DNA of 64,000 nucleotides. Source: Acidihalobacter yilgarnensis. GTDB lineage: Bacteria > Pseudomonadota > Gammaproteobacteria > DSM-5130 > Acidihalobacteraceae. The position numbers were made by a program, and so were the translations under genes. Shown here one piece after another: positions 38,597 to 47,856 of the stretch. Under the pieces are notes generated by a model. The model did not search any database. It worked only from the letters and a program-made list of their open reading frames with translations, and was not told the origin of the DNA. Numbering within the stretch: the first letter of the stretch is position 1; every line of letters begins with the position of its first letter. The stretch is from assembly GCF_001753245.1 (NCBI RefSeq), contig NZ_CP017415.1, forward strand, positions 682,001 to 746,000, written 5' to 3'.

Positions 38597-39162
38597 AGGT
38601 GGATACGATGACAGGTCTGACCGAGGGTGCGACCTGGCGCACCTCGCCAAATGCCGACGAGCGGCCTGCGGGGGCGGTGCCGGAGCTGGTGGTGATACAC
38701 AATATCAGCCTGCCACCCGGAGAATTCGGTGGGCCGTGGATCGATGCCCTGTTCACCAACCGCCTGCCGGCCCGACATCATCCCTATTTTGCAGCCATTG
38801 CCGATCTGCAGGTCTCGGCGCATGCCATGATCAGACGCGATGGTGAGCTGATACAGTATGTCCCTTGGCACCGGCGTGCCTGGCACGCCGGTCTGTCCTG
38901 TTGGAACGGCCGCGAGCGCTGTAACGATTTTTCCGTCGGCATCGAGCTGGAAGGTACGGACGACCAACCCTACGAACCGGCGCAGTACAGGCGATTGATC
39001 GAGCTGCTGGTCGCGTTGTTCGAGGCTTATCCCACACTCGTGCCGGAACGCGTGGTTGGACATGCGGACATTTCTCCAGGGCGCAAAACGGACCCTGGCG
39101 AGAGTTTCGATTGGCGGCGCCTGCGCGCCGAGCTGGGCAAGCAGCTTGCAAGCGCCGAGTAA
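38593..39162 (+). CDS. ampD: 1,6-anhydro-N-acetylmuramyl-L-alanine amidase
   Basis: Cytoplasmic zinc amidase (189 aa) recycling peptidoglycan: it removes the peptide from anhydroMurNAc. Zinc ligands are seen in LVVIHNISLPPG (His), WHAGLS and the C-terminal VVGHADISPGRKTDPG (His and Asp). GTG 38593 has GGAGGAG six bases upstream. Followed by ampE, the normal ampDE order. Confidence 0.93.
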   Translation: MKVDTMTGLTEGATWRTSPNADERPAGAVPELVVIHNISLPPGEFGGPWIDALFTNRLPARHHPYFAAIADLQVSAHAMIRRDGELIQYVPWHRRAWHAGLSCWNGRERCNDFSVGIELEGTDDQPYEPAQYRRLIELLVALFEAYPTLVPERVVGHADISPGRKTDPGESFDWRRLRAELGKQLASAE

Positions 39163-39213
39163 TCCCGTAAAACTGCCGGTGCCCACGGCGCATCACTTCG
39201 AAAAGGGGAACCC

Positions 39214-40151
39214 ATGACGCTGATTACCTTGCTCCTTGCGTTGGCATTGGAGCGTTTCCTCGGCTACATGAGCGATTTCCGCGATCCGCGGCGTCTTAAC
39301 GCCTATGCCGAACGCTTATCCACACTGCTCGATTCCATCGCGCTCAAGCATCCTGGCCTCAAGCTGCTGTTGATCGTATTGCCGCCGATATTGCTGGTGG
39401 GTTGGTTGCAGTCCTGGCTGTCGGGTGTCCTGCTGGGTTTGCCGGGACTTATCTTCGGCGTCGCGGTATTGCTTTACTGCCTTGGTCCGGAAGATCTGGA
39501 GGAGGAGATCAACAACTACGTCGAGGCCGTGGCGGTGGGAGACGAGGCGCGTCAGCGCCGAGTGGCCGCACGTCTGCTCGGTGAGGTGCCACCGGATGAG
39601 CCCGTCGCGCGGGCGCGGCGGGTGGCGCTCGCGGGATTTTCCGAATCCAACGATCGCCTGTTCACCGTGATCTTCTGGTTCGTGCTCCTCGGGCCGGCTG
39701 CTGCGGTGTTGTACCGCCTGATACACGGCCTCGCACGGTTGGATCCGCTTGCAACCGAGGAGACCGACGCTCAGGCCTCGGAGGAGGAGGGCGGTTCGGA
39801 ACCGATGCGCGAACAATTGGCTCGCGTGGCCTCCGGCCTGGCCGCGCTGATGGAGTGGGCCCCAGCCCGACTCGCCGCACTGGGCTATGCCGTGACCGGT
39901 AGCTTCGATCACGCCCTGGTCGGTTTGCGCGAGCGTTTCTGGGGGGGCTTGCCAACCTGCGCGAGGGCAATCGTGTCCTGCTCAGCGAGAGCGGTGCGGG
40001 TGCTGTGCGCCTTGATGAACTGCTCGACGAGGAGGCGGACGCGGCGACGCTGAGTGGGGTCTTCGCCACCGTGACCAATCATATTCAGCGGAATCTGATT
40101 GTCTGGATGGCCGCGCTGGCGTTGCTGACACTGGGTGGATGGGCGAGCTGA
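39214..40151 (+). pseudogene. ampE: AmpE, regulatory signalling modulator; single-base frameshift at a G7 tract
   Basis: Inner-membrane protein of the ampDE pair, linked to beta-lactamase regulation. From ATG 39214 the frame reads normally (MTLITLLLALALERFLGYMS, then helices) as far as WGG at residue 243-245, then becomes Cys/Arg-rich and stops at 40053. In the -1 frame from 39948 the sequence continues LANLREGNRVLLSES and ends with a last membrane helix NLIVWMAALALLTLGGWAS before TGA 40149-40151. One extra G in the run 39941-39947 would give a 312-aa AmpE. Confidence 0.85.
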
Positions 40152-40879
40152 ACGCTGGCGATGTCACTGCAGTGGGCGATACTGCCGCCGCCGTGACGCG
40201 GCCGCTCGAAGTGACACTCCTGCGACACGGCGAGCCGATGGGCGGGCGCCGTTATCGGGGTGATGGGGTAGACGATCCGCTAAGCGAATTGGGCTGGCGT
40301 CAAATGTGGTCGGCGTTGGAGTTTAAGGGGCCGTGGGCCAGCGTGGTGACTTCGCCGATGCGGCGCGCGCGCGAGTTTGCTGAGGCCTATGCCGGGCGTA
40401 ATAATCTTCCGTTGCGCGTGGAGGCCGGTCTGCGTGAAATCGGCATGGGCGAATGGGAGGGCCGCAGTCCTAGTGAGGTGGCGGCAAGCGATCCGGCAGG
40501 TTATGCCGCCTATTATGCCGATCCCGCCCGCGGACTGCCTGTGGGTGCCGAGCCGCTCGATGCATTTTATGCCCGCGTCGGTAGCGCGCTCGATGCACTC
40601 GACGGGCCGACGCCGATCCTGGTGGTCGCACACGCTGGCGTGGTGCGAGTGGCCCTTGCCCACGCACTAGAGGGTTCGCTAGCCGCGATGATGCGAGTCA
40701 AGGTGCCTTACGCCGGGCTGAGTCGTTTAACGCGGGATGCCAGAGGTTGGACTTGCACTCGCACGCCGGAGCCTGATGGACGATCCGAATCATGGACGCG
40801 CGGGAGGGTGAGCGCATGGATATCAAGAGGAGTGACGAGAGCGGCGACCTGCGTTTGTCCGAAGTCATCGGCGCCTTGA
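40139..40879 (+). CDS. Histidine phosphatase family protein
   Basis: Phosphoglycerate-mutase-like phosphatase with the RHGEP catalytic motif (LLRHGEPMGGRRY), SPMRRARE and a later catalytic His in VVAHAGVVR. It may be a CobC-type alpha-ribazole phosphatase, but the substrate is not clear. ATG 40139 overlaps the restored ampE end; a GTG at 40193 would give a shorter, equally plausible start. The C-terminal ~35 residues lack domain character and overlap the HD-GYP gene by 64 bases, so an upstream frameshift cannot be ruled out. Confidence 0.75.
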   Translation: MGELNAGDVTAVGDTAAAVTRPLEVTLLRHGEPMGGRRYRGDGVDDPLSELGWRQMWSALEFKGPWASVVTSPMRRAREFAEAYAGRNNLPLRVEAGLREIGMGEWEGRSPSEVAASDPAGYAAYYADPARGLPVGAEPLDAFYARVGSALDALDGPTPILVVAHAGVVRVALAHALEGSLAAMMRVKVPYAGLSRLTRDARGWTCTRTPEPDGRSESWTRGRVSAWISRGVTRAATCVCPKSSAP

Positions 40880-42180
40880 GCCATGCCTTGGATATGACCG
40901 AGGGGCAGCCTCCTGGCCATTGCCTGCGCTGCTGTTGGATAGGCATGCACATCGGTGCCGAGATGGCGCTCTCCGGTACCGAGCGCGCAGATCTGTATTA
41001 CACCCTGTTGCTCAAAGATGCTGGATGCAGCAGTAATGCCGCCCGCCTGTGGGAGCTATACGGAGGCGATGATCGTCTGATCAAGGAGGATTTCAAGCGG
41101 ATCGATTCGCAGAGCATATTGCAACTCGGGCGCTTCGTGCTGAACCACGCGGCACCTAGCGCTGCGCTGCGCGAGCGTTTCCATCGCGTGTTGAATTTGG
41201 TACGGCATGGCAACGATCTGGCGACCGAGTTGGTGGCTACGCGCTGCGAACGCGGTGCCGATATCGCCTTGCAACTCGGTTTCTCGGCGGCCGTAGCCGA
41301 TGGTATTCGGTCGCTTGACGAACATTGGAATGGTCAGGGACGTCCACGCGGTTTGATCGGTGAAGCCATTCCCCTGCAAGCGCGGATTGCGCTGATCGCT
41401 CAGGTTATCGATGTTTTCCATTTAAGCGGCGGACCAGATGCGGCGCTGGCAGAAGTGCGTGGTCGGGCCGGACAGTGGTTCGACCCGGCGCTGACGGCTG
41501 CGCTGGAGCGGGTTTCGCGACAGCCAGGATTCTGGATGGGGTTGGCGGATGCGGGGATACCCCAGCGCGTGGCCGATCTCGAACCGGCTGAATCGGTGAT
41601 GTTGGTTGACGAGGATCGCCTGGATGGGATCGCCGCGGCCTTCGGGCAGGTGGTGGATGCCAAGAGTCCTTACACCTACGGGCACAGTGCACGCGTGGCG
41701 CGCTTTGCCGAGGCGATTGCCAGCCGTTTCGAGCTACCACCGGCGCGACGTCGCTGGCTGCGCCGCGGAGCTCTGCTCCATGACATCGGCAAGCTCGGAG
41801 TGAGTAATGGTGTTTTGGATAAACCGGGAGCGCTGGATGCCAATGAGTGGGAACAGATGCGTGCGCATGCGCGTTATACCGAGGAGATTCTCGCGCGCAT
41901 CGGGCTATTCGGCGAGCTGGCGAAGGTGGCCGGGGCGCACCACGAACGGTTGGACGGCAAGGGTTATCCTCATGGGTTGATGGCCGAGGAGATCAGCCTG
42001 GAGACGCGTATCATTACCACCGCCGACATCTTCGACGCAATCACGGCCGAGCGTCCTTACCGGGGGGCGATTCCGGTTCCTGAGGCACTGCGTATCATGC
42101 GTAGCCAGATCGGCAATGCCCTCGACGGATGTTGCCTCGATGCATTGGAATCGGTCTTGCCGGCGCTCGATCTGGCTTGA
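40816..42180 (+). CDS. HD-GYP domain c-di-GMP phosphodiesterase with degenerate N-terminal HD-GYP
   Basis: 454 aa. The C-terminal half (about 270-450) is a complete HD-GYP: HSARVARFAEAIA, LLHDIGKLGVSN, and HHERLDGKGYPHGL. The N-terminal half has a related fold in which the metal motif is replaced (LLLKDAGCSSNAARL) and GYP is GRP in DEHWNGQGRPRGL, so it is probably regulatory. ATG 40816 has GGAGG upstream; ATG 40792 is possible. Acts on intracellular c-di-GMP. Confidence 0.85.
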   Translation: MDIKRSDESGDLRLSEVIGALSHALDMTEGQPPGHCLRCCWIGMHIGAEMALSGTERADLYYTLLLKDAGCSSNAARLWELYGGDDRLIKEDFKRIDSQSILQLGRFVLNHAAPSAALRERFHRVLNLVRHGNDLATELVATRCERGADIALQLGFSAAVADGIRSLDEHWNGQGRPRGLIGEAIPLQARIALIAQVIDVFHLSGGPDAALAEVRGRAGQWFDPALTAALERVSRQPGFWMGLADAGIPQRVADLEPAESVMLVDEDRLDGIAAAFGQVVDAKSPYTYGHSARVARFAEAIASRFELPPARRRWLRRGALLHDIGKLGVSNGVLDKPGALDANEWEQMRAHARYTEEILARIGLFGELAKVAGAHHERLDGKGYPHGLMAEEISLETRIITTADIFDAITAERPYRGAIPVPEALRIMRSQIGNALDGCCLDALESVLPALDLA

Positions 42181-42198
42181 GGCCCGACGAGGCGGGTA

Positions 42199-42969
42199 CT
42201 ACGACAGGTGTCGTGCCCCAAGCGCGCGCAGTGCCGGCACGGCAAGCTTGGCTTGGTCGGCCTGATTGAGGGCGCGGCGTAGGCGCGCGACGGCACTGCG
42301 GCCCTGGCAGCGATGCGTCGGATCTCCTTCGAAGGCGGTCTGCATGGCGGTCATCAACGCGGGACGGTCAAAGGGTTGACCAGCCAGGACCTGCTGCAGG
42401 TCAAGCACTTCGTGCGCAATTTCGGTCATCAATGTTGTATGCGTGCTCGCCAGTGTGGCCACGTCGCCGCCGACTTCGAGCCCGCAGAGATTGGTCGTCA
42501 GAATGTAGAGGTTCTTGCGCACCAGCTCGAACAGCAATGACTCGGCGCTGGCCAAGCGTACGCCATCGATCCCAACAGCGGACAGCGCATTGAGCACGAG
42601 CCCAGCCTGCGGGCCGTACACTGGCGTCGCCACCACCTGCTTCACATCCTGCCCCGGCTTTTTCTCGAACCACACGGACATGACCGTAGGTTCGGGGAGG
42701 TCATGACGCGCCCAGTCCTCGGGCAGTAGCTCATTCTGCAGCAACAGGCAGCGCTCGCGCCAGGGTGGCGGCAGGGCGTCAAGCACCGGGTGCAGCGCCT
42801 GTTCGCCGACGGCGATCACGACGAGTGCCGGCTCCGGCGTGTACCGCGTCTCGCGGGTGATGTCCATGCCGCGCGTGATTGGATAGACCGGGTGGCCGGC
42901 ACGTAGAAAGCCACGCGCCAAGATACCGCCTACTTCCCCGATTCCGATGAGGGTTATTGGGTCGTTCAT
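42199..42969 (-). CDS. Ketopantoate reductase-like NAD(P)-binding protein
   Basis: 256 aa with a Rossmann start PITLIGIGEVGGILARGFL (GxGxxG) and a C-terminal helical domain, in the general layout of ApbA/PanE and related reductases. The catalytic Lys region of PanE is not obvious, so the substrate should be left open. It is convergent with the HD-GYP gene (18-base gap) and divergent from the PAS-GGDEF-EAL gene. Confidence 0.6.
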   Translation of the reverse strand: MNDPITLIGIGEVGGILARGFLRAGHPVYPITRGMDITRETRYTPEPALVVIAVGEQALHPVLDALPPPWRERCLLLQNELLPEDWARHDLPEPTVMSVWFEKKPGQDVKQVVATPVYGPQAGLVLNALSAVGIDGVRLASAESLLFELVRKNLYILTTNLCGLEVGGDVATLASTHTTLMTEIAHEVLDLQQVLAGQPFDRPALMTAMQTAFEGDPTHRCQGRSAVARLRRALNQADQAKLAVPALRALGARHLS

Positions 42970-43139
42970 ATCGTCATTCCGGTTACGAGCAGGTATCTTA
43001 GGGGGCCGGCCATGAGCCGGGCAAGTCACCGATGCCCGGGCTATGGCATCGGGCAAGAGCAGCGAAACGCCAGGGGAGGCGGTAGTATGAGACACCAGAC
43101 GGGTGCGGTAGACGGCCGCATTCGAGGGCCTCGGCCGTC

Positions 43140-45410
43140 ATGAGCACACGGAAGCCAGCCTTGAAAAAACCGCCCCGAGACAAGGCAATCTATACCTTGC
43201 TGCGACGTATGCTGCGCGTCGCCCGTGCCTTGCCGTTGCCGATTTTTCTGAAGGACGCCTCTCTGCGCTGGCGATACGCGAACCCCGCCGCGCAGATGTT
43301 GTTCGGCCTGCGTCGTAAGGATTACCACGGAATGAGTGATGCCGCGCTGATGGACGATGTCAGTGCCGTTACCTGCCAGCTAAGCGATCGTGCGGCTTTG
43401 GAAGGGCGGGGCTTGATTCAGCGCAAAGAGAATGTTCTCGATCGCAGCTTCAGGGTTTACAAATACGCGCCACGGTCGGAAGACGGGGCGCCGCTGGGCA
43501 TCATTGCCCTGGCGATCGAGACCACCGAGCTGGAGGCGGCTCGTACCGAAGGCGAGCGTCTGCGTGATTTCTACGATGCCCTGTCGGAGATCAATCAGGG
43601 CATCGTGCGCGAGCGATACGGCGATACCGCGGAGCTGTTTGCGCACATCTGTCGCATTGTGGTCGGTCACACACCGGTATTGATGGCCGGTATCGCCATG
43701 ATCGACCGCGAGGCGGGCGTGTTGCACTACACACAGCAGGCTTGCCGTGTGGCGGATTTTCCAGATCTTGGCCGCGTGCGCCTGGATTTGGATCCGGACA
43801 GCGAATATGGCCGTGGCCCAGTGGCACGGGCGGCGCGCGGGCTGGAAACCGTGGTCGTCAACGACGTACTCGGCACCCCAGAGATGGCCCCCTGGCATGA
43901 ACTTTATCGCCGCTATAATGGCCGCTCGACCGCAGCGGTGCCGGTGATGGTGGGCGACCGCATAGAAGCCGTATTGTCGGTGTTCGCCAAGGAAATCGAC
44001 TTCTTCACCCCGGAGTTGGTCAGGCTGCTACGAGAGCTGGCGGATGATGTCGGATTTGCCATTCGCACCACGGAGCAGCGTGCACGCGTGCGCTATCTTG
44101 CCCTGATCGATCCACTGACGGACCTGCCCAACCGAGTGCATTTCCTGGAACTGGCTGAGCAGGCACTGGCCACGTCCGGTGGACAGGCACGTCGGGCCCA
44201 GTTGTTGCTGATCGATATTGCCGATTTCAAATTCCACAACGATCTACTCGGCCATGAGGTCGGCGATACGCTGCTGCGAGCCTTGGGTCGCCGTCTGGTG
44301 GCGGTGGTCGGCGAAACGGGTTTGGTCGGCCGCCTTGGTTCCGATGAATTTGCTGTGCTACTGGTCGAACCTGGCGATGGTAGCGAGACCGGCTTCGCCC
44401 GTTCCTTACGGGCCATCGATATGGAACTCGATCAGCCCTACGACGTGGGCTTGAGCGAATCCTTGTTGCTCAAGACGGAGCAGAGCACGGCGTTGTTTCC
44501 GGACGACGGGCATCAGCCGGAATCGCTGTTACGGCGCGCAAGCATGGCCCTGCGGGCCGCCAAGCTGGCCGGACCTGGCTCGCGCGTGCCGTATTCAATG
44601 GCACTGGAGCGCCGACTCGAATACCGTCATCTGATCCGCCACCAGATCGAACGTGCCCTGGAGGCAGGCGAGGTCATTCCTTATTACCAACCGCAGATCG
44701 ACCTCGGCAGCGGTCGTGTCTGTGGATTGGAGGCGCTCGCCAGACTGGTTGGCCGTGATGGGACTATCCTCGAACCGATCGAGTTCATCGAAGAGGTGGA
44801 GGGCGATCGTGGGCTGGTTCGACGCCTGGGGCTGGCGATGATCGGAGCCGTGGCGGCGGATCTGACAGCGTTGTCGCATGCGGGCCTGGATGTGCCGATC
44901 GCGGTGAATATCGGCGCGCGCCATTTGCTCGCGCCGGGTTTCAAGCGTGACATCATCGATCAGCTTGGTCGTTACCCTGATATGCGCAGTGTGCTCGAGT
45001 TCGAAATCACGGAAACCACGCACTTGGGCGATCTCAGCCGCGCCACTGAGGCGGTACGTTGGCTGCGCGAGCAGGGATTATCTGTGGCGCTGGACGATTT
45101 TGGCAGCGGTTTTACCTCGATGAACCACCTGCAACGTTTGGCCATTCGCAAGCTCAAGCTGGATCAGGGCTTCGTGCTCGATTTGATCGACAATCCACGC
45201 GATCAGGCGATCGTGCGTGCAGTGGTGCAACTGGCCGAAGGGCTGAATATCGACCTCGTCGCCGAAGGCGTCGCCAGCGAGCCGCTCGGGGTCCTGTTGC
45301 GCGAGCTGGGTGTGACGAGATTGCAGGGACATGCGATCTCTCCGCCGCTGCCGTTGGATGCCCTGATCAGGTGGACGCACGATTGGCATTTGCCCTTGGA
45401 CTGGTGCTAG
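43140..45410 (+). CDS. PAS-GAF-GGDEF-EAL c-di-GMP phosphodiesterase
   Basis: 756-aa cytoplasmic protein: PAS (about 25-135), GAF (~150-315), GGDEF (~320-490) and EAL (~500-745). The GGDEF motif reads GSDEF in GRLGSDEFAVLL, with no RxxD inhibitory site, so cyclase activity is doubtful. The EAL domain is complete: EALARL, VNIGARHL, EITET, DDFGSGFTS, KLD, AEGV and QGHAISPPLP. Likely a c-di-GMP hydrolase driven by PAS/GAF input. Confidence 0.9.
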   Translation: MSTRKPALKKPPRDKAIYTLLRRMLRVARALPLPIFLKDASLRWRYANPAAQMLFGLRRKDYHGMSDAALMDDVSAVTCQLSDRAALEGRGLIQRKENVLDRSFRVYKYAPRSEDGAPLGIIALAIETTELEAARTEGERLRDFYDALSEINQGIVRERYGDTAELFAHICRIVVGHTPVLMAGIAMIDREAGVLHYTQQACRVADFPDLGRVRLDLDPDSEYGRGPVARAARGLETVVVNDVLGTPEMAPWHELYRRYNGRSTAAVPVMVGDRIEAVLSVFAKEIDFFTPELVRLLRELADDVGFAIRTTEQRARVRYLALIDPLTDLPNRVHFLELAEQALATSGGQARRAQLLLIDIADFKFHNDLLGHEVGDTLLRALGRRLVAVVGETGLVGRLGSDEFAVLLVEPGDGSETGFARSLRAIDMELDQPYDVGLSESLLLKTEQSTALFPDDGHQPESLLRRASMALRAAKLAGPGSRVPYSMALERRLEYRHLIRHQIERALEAGEVIPYYQPQIDLGSGRVCGLEALARLVGRDGTILEPIEFIEEVEGDRGLVRRLGLAMIGAVAADLTALSHAGLDVPIAVNIGARHLLAPGFKRDIIDQLGRYPDMRSVLEFEITETTHLGDLSRATEAVRWLREQGLSVALDDFGSGFTSMNHLQRLAIRKLKLDQGFVLDLIDNPRDQAIVRAVVQLAEGLNIDLVAEGVASEPLGVLLRELGVTRLQGHAISPPLPLDALIRWTHDWHLPLDWC

Positions 45411-45422
45411 ACGACGTCCGAT

Positions 45423-46622
45423 CTATTCCTCGCGCAACGCGGTCAGGGGATCGAGTCTCGCGGCATGCCGCGCCGGCAGCCCGCCCGCCAGCAAACCGAT
45501 GAGCGCCGCGGATAACTCAGCACCGAACAGATAGGCCCAGGGCGTGTGTACCGGCAAGGCGGGAAGCAGCAGGTGTAGCAGCCAGGCGCCGCCCAGGCCG
45601 ATGGCCAGCCCGGCGAGTCCCCCCAGTGTCGAGAGCAATACGGCTTCGCCCAGAAACAGGCTCAGTACCTGACTTCGGCGGGCACCGATGGCACGTAGCA
45701 GGCCGATTTCCGCAGTACGTTCGTTGACCGCGATAGTCATGATGGTGAAGATGCCGACCGCGCCGACCAGCAGCGAAATACCGCCGAGCGCGCCTACCGC
45801 CAGGGTGACGACGCCCAGGATGTTGTTCAGGGTGGCGAGCATGTCTTCCTGGGTCGTGAGAGTGAAGTCCTCGCGGCCGTGACGTTGCTTGAGCAGCGCC
45901 GTGATACGCCGGGCGAGCGTGCCCGATGAGGTGCCTGCGCGATAGGTCACGTCGATCTCCATCAGGCTGTCGCGATTGAACAAGGCAAGAGCGCGTCCGG
46001 CGGGGATGTAGATTGCGTCGTCCAGGTCGATGCCAAGGATCTGACCCTTGGGCGCCAGTACGCCGATGATTCGAAAGGTTTCGCCACCGACGCGAATGCG
46101 CTGGCCCAGCGGATTGGCATCACCGAACAGTTCGTTGCGCAGGCGGGCGCCGAGCACAGCGAAGGCGCGTGCGCTACGCGCGTCGTCATGCGGCAGGAAG
46201 CGTCCGCTGGCGATCCGGGCCTGCCATACGGCAGGCAGCGCCGGACCCGTGCCGAAGACGGTGGTTCGTCGCGTCCGTCCGTCCGCTGCTGCAAGCGCGT
46301 TGCCCTGCACGACCGGGACCATTGCATCGACCTGCGGCAGGCGCCCGATGGCCTCGGCATCTCCAAGCGTCATCGGGCGCACGTTGGCGATGACTCCGCC
46401 GGGTACGCCATGAGTGGTCGTGCGGCCTGGATTGATGGCGATCAAGTGGGTGCCGAACTGGGTGAACTCGTGGATCATGAAGCGGTGCACACCTTCGCCG
46501 ATCGAGGTGAGCAGTACCACGGCCGCGATGCCTACCGCGATGCCGAGCGCGGTCAACAGGCTGCGCATGCGTTGGCCGAAAACGGCATTCAGGGTCAAGC
46601 GGATGTAGTCGGCGGTTTGCAT
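45423..46622 (-). CDS. MacB-type ABC transporter permease (second copy)
   Basis: 399-aa FtsX/MacB-family permease: N-terminal helix, a large periplasmic domain (MacB_PCD, about 45-240) and three C-terminal helices with ISLLVGAVGIFTIMTIAVNE and LLRAIGARRSQVL. Begins seven bases after the first permease. Low identity to the other copy is evident by eye, so the two may form a heterodimer. Confidence 0.88.
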   Translation of the reverse strand: MQTADYIRLTLNAVFGQRMRSLLTALGIAVGIAAVVLLTSIGEGVHRFMIHEFTQFGTHLIAINPGRTTTHGVPGGVIANVRPMTLGDAEAIGRLPQVDAMVPVVQGNALAAADGRTRRTTVFGTGPALPAVWQARIASGRFLPHDDARSARAFAVLGARLRNELFGDANPLGQRIRVGGETFRIIGVLAPKGQILGIDLDDAIYIPAGRALALFNRDSLMEIDVTYRAGTSSGTLARRITALLKQRHGREDFTLTTQEDMLATLNNILGVVTLAVGALGGISLLVGAVGIFTIMTIAVNERTAEIGLLRAIGARRSQVLSLFLGEAVLLSTLGGLAGLAIGLGGAWLLHLLLPALPVHTPWAYLFGAELSAALIGLLAGGLPARHAARLDPLTALREE

Positions 46623-46629
46623 CCGTCCC

Positions 46630-47856
46630 TCAGTGTTTCGCTAACGCCTGGACGGGGTCCAGGCGTGCGGCGCGGCGCGCGGGGAGCACGCCGAAGATCA
46701 ATCCACTGAGCAAGGCAACGGCGATGCCGGCGAATGCGGCCCAAGCAGGCGCGGAGAGTGGAAACCGGGGAAAGAGCTGGCCCAGCACGAAAATTCCGCC
46801 ATAGCCGACCACGATACCGACGGCGCAACCGAACAGCGAGAGCAGCACGGCTTCGACTAGAAACAGCCGCGCGATGAGATGCGATGGGGCGCCTAGTGCC
46901 TTGAGCAAACCGATTTCGGCGGTGCGCTGGGAAACCGCCACGAGCATCACGTTCATGATCAGGATGCCCGCTACAATCAGGCTGATGCCGGCGATGCCGG
47001 CGACCGTCAGGGTCAGCGCGGTGAAGATGCGGTCGAAGGTCGCGAGGATCGCGTCGAGACTGATCAGCGTGACGTCGTTTTCGCCCTCGTGGCGCGCCGT
47101 GATGATCGCCTCGATCCGCCGCTTGGCCGCCGGCAGCGCCTCACGGCCGCGTACCTCGACCAGCACGCGGAACATCGAGCGGGTGTCGAACAGTGCTTGT
47201 GCGGCGGCCACCGGAATGATGATCACGTCGCTCATGTCCAACCCCATCGACTGCCCCTTGGGTGCGAGCACGCCGATCACGCGAAAGCGGCGGTCACCGA
47301 TGCGCAGGACCTCGCCGAGTGCCTGTGTGTGTCCGAACAGCTCGTCACGTAGTCGGCTGCCAATCACGCAGACTGCGCTGGCCGCGAAGGGATCGCCCGC
47401 CGGCAGGAAGCGCCCGCGTTCGAGTTCGAGATGCCGGATCGGCCCGAGTTCGGCGGTCGAGCCAATGACGTTGACCTCGCGCGAACGCGCGCCGAAGGCT
47501 ACCGGCGCCCCGCCGATCACGATGGGTGCGACCGCCGCCACCAGGCTGCTGCGTCGTAGGGCCAGCGCGTCGTCCAGGGTCAGGTCGCGCGGCGTGATGC
47601 CGAGCAGTAACGGTATGCCTCCGGTGGTTTCCGCGCGCCCGGGCATCACCGTCAGTACGTTGCTGCCGAGGCTGGCGAACTCGCCCAGCACGTAGTTCCG
47701 CGCGCCCTCGCCAAGGGCGGTCAGGAGCACAACGGCGGCCACGCCGATGGCCATCGCCAAGGTCATCATCGCAGTGCGCAGTCGAGCGGCGGCGACCGCA
47801 CGAAAGGCGAAACGCAGTGCCTCGACGAGCGGTAGCCGGCCGGTTGCCGTGCTCAT
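46630..47856 (-). CDS. MacB-type ABC transporter permease (first copy)
   Basis: 408-aa FtsX/MacB permease with the same layout (TM1, periplasmic domain, then three helices with GISLIVAGILIMNVMLVAVS and LLKALGAPSHLIA). Its ATG overlaps the ATPase stop (ATGA). Part of a membrane-fusion-protein/ATPase/permease/permease exporter, which normally needs a TolC-type outer-membrane partner not seen in this window. Confidence 0.88.
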   Translation of the reverse strand: MSTATGRLPLVEALRFAFRAVAAARLRTAMMTLAMAIGVAAVVLLTALGEGARNYVLGEFASLGSNVLTVMPGRAETTGGIPLLLGITPRDLTLDDALALRRSSLVAAVAPIVIGGAPVAFGARSREVNVIGSTAELGPIRHLELERGRFLPAGDPFAASAVCVIGSRLRDELFGHTQALGEVLRIGDRRFRVIGVLAPKGQSMGLDMSDVIIIPVAAAQALFDTRSMFRVLVEVRGREALPAAKRRIEAIITARHEGENDVTLISLDAILATFDRIFTALTLTVAGIAGISLIVAGILIMNVMLVAVSQRTAEIGLLKALGAPSHLIARLFLVEAVLLSLFGCAVGIVVGYGGIFVLGQLFPRFPLSAPAWAAFAGIAVALLSGLIFGVLPARRAARLDPVQALAKH

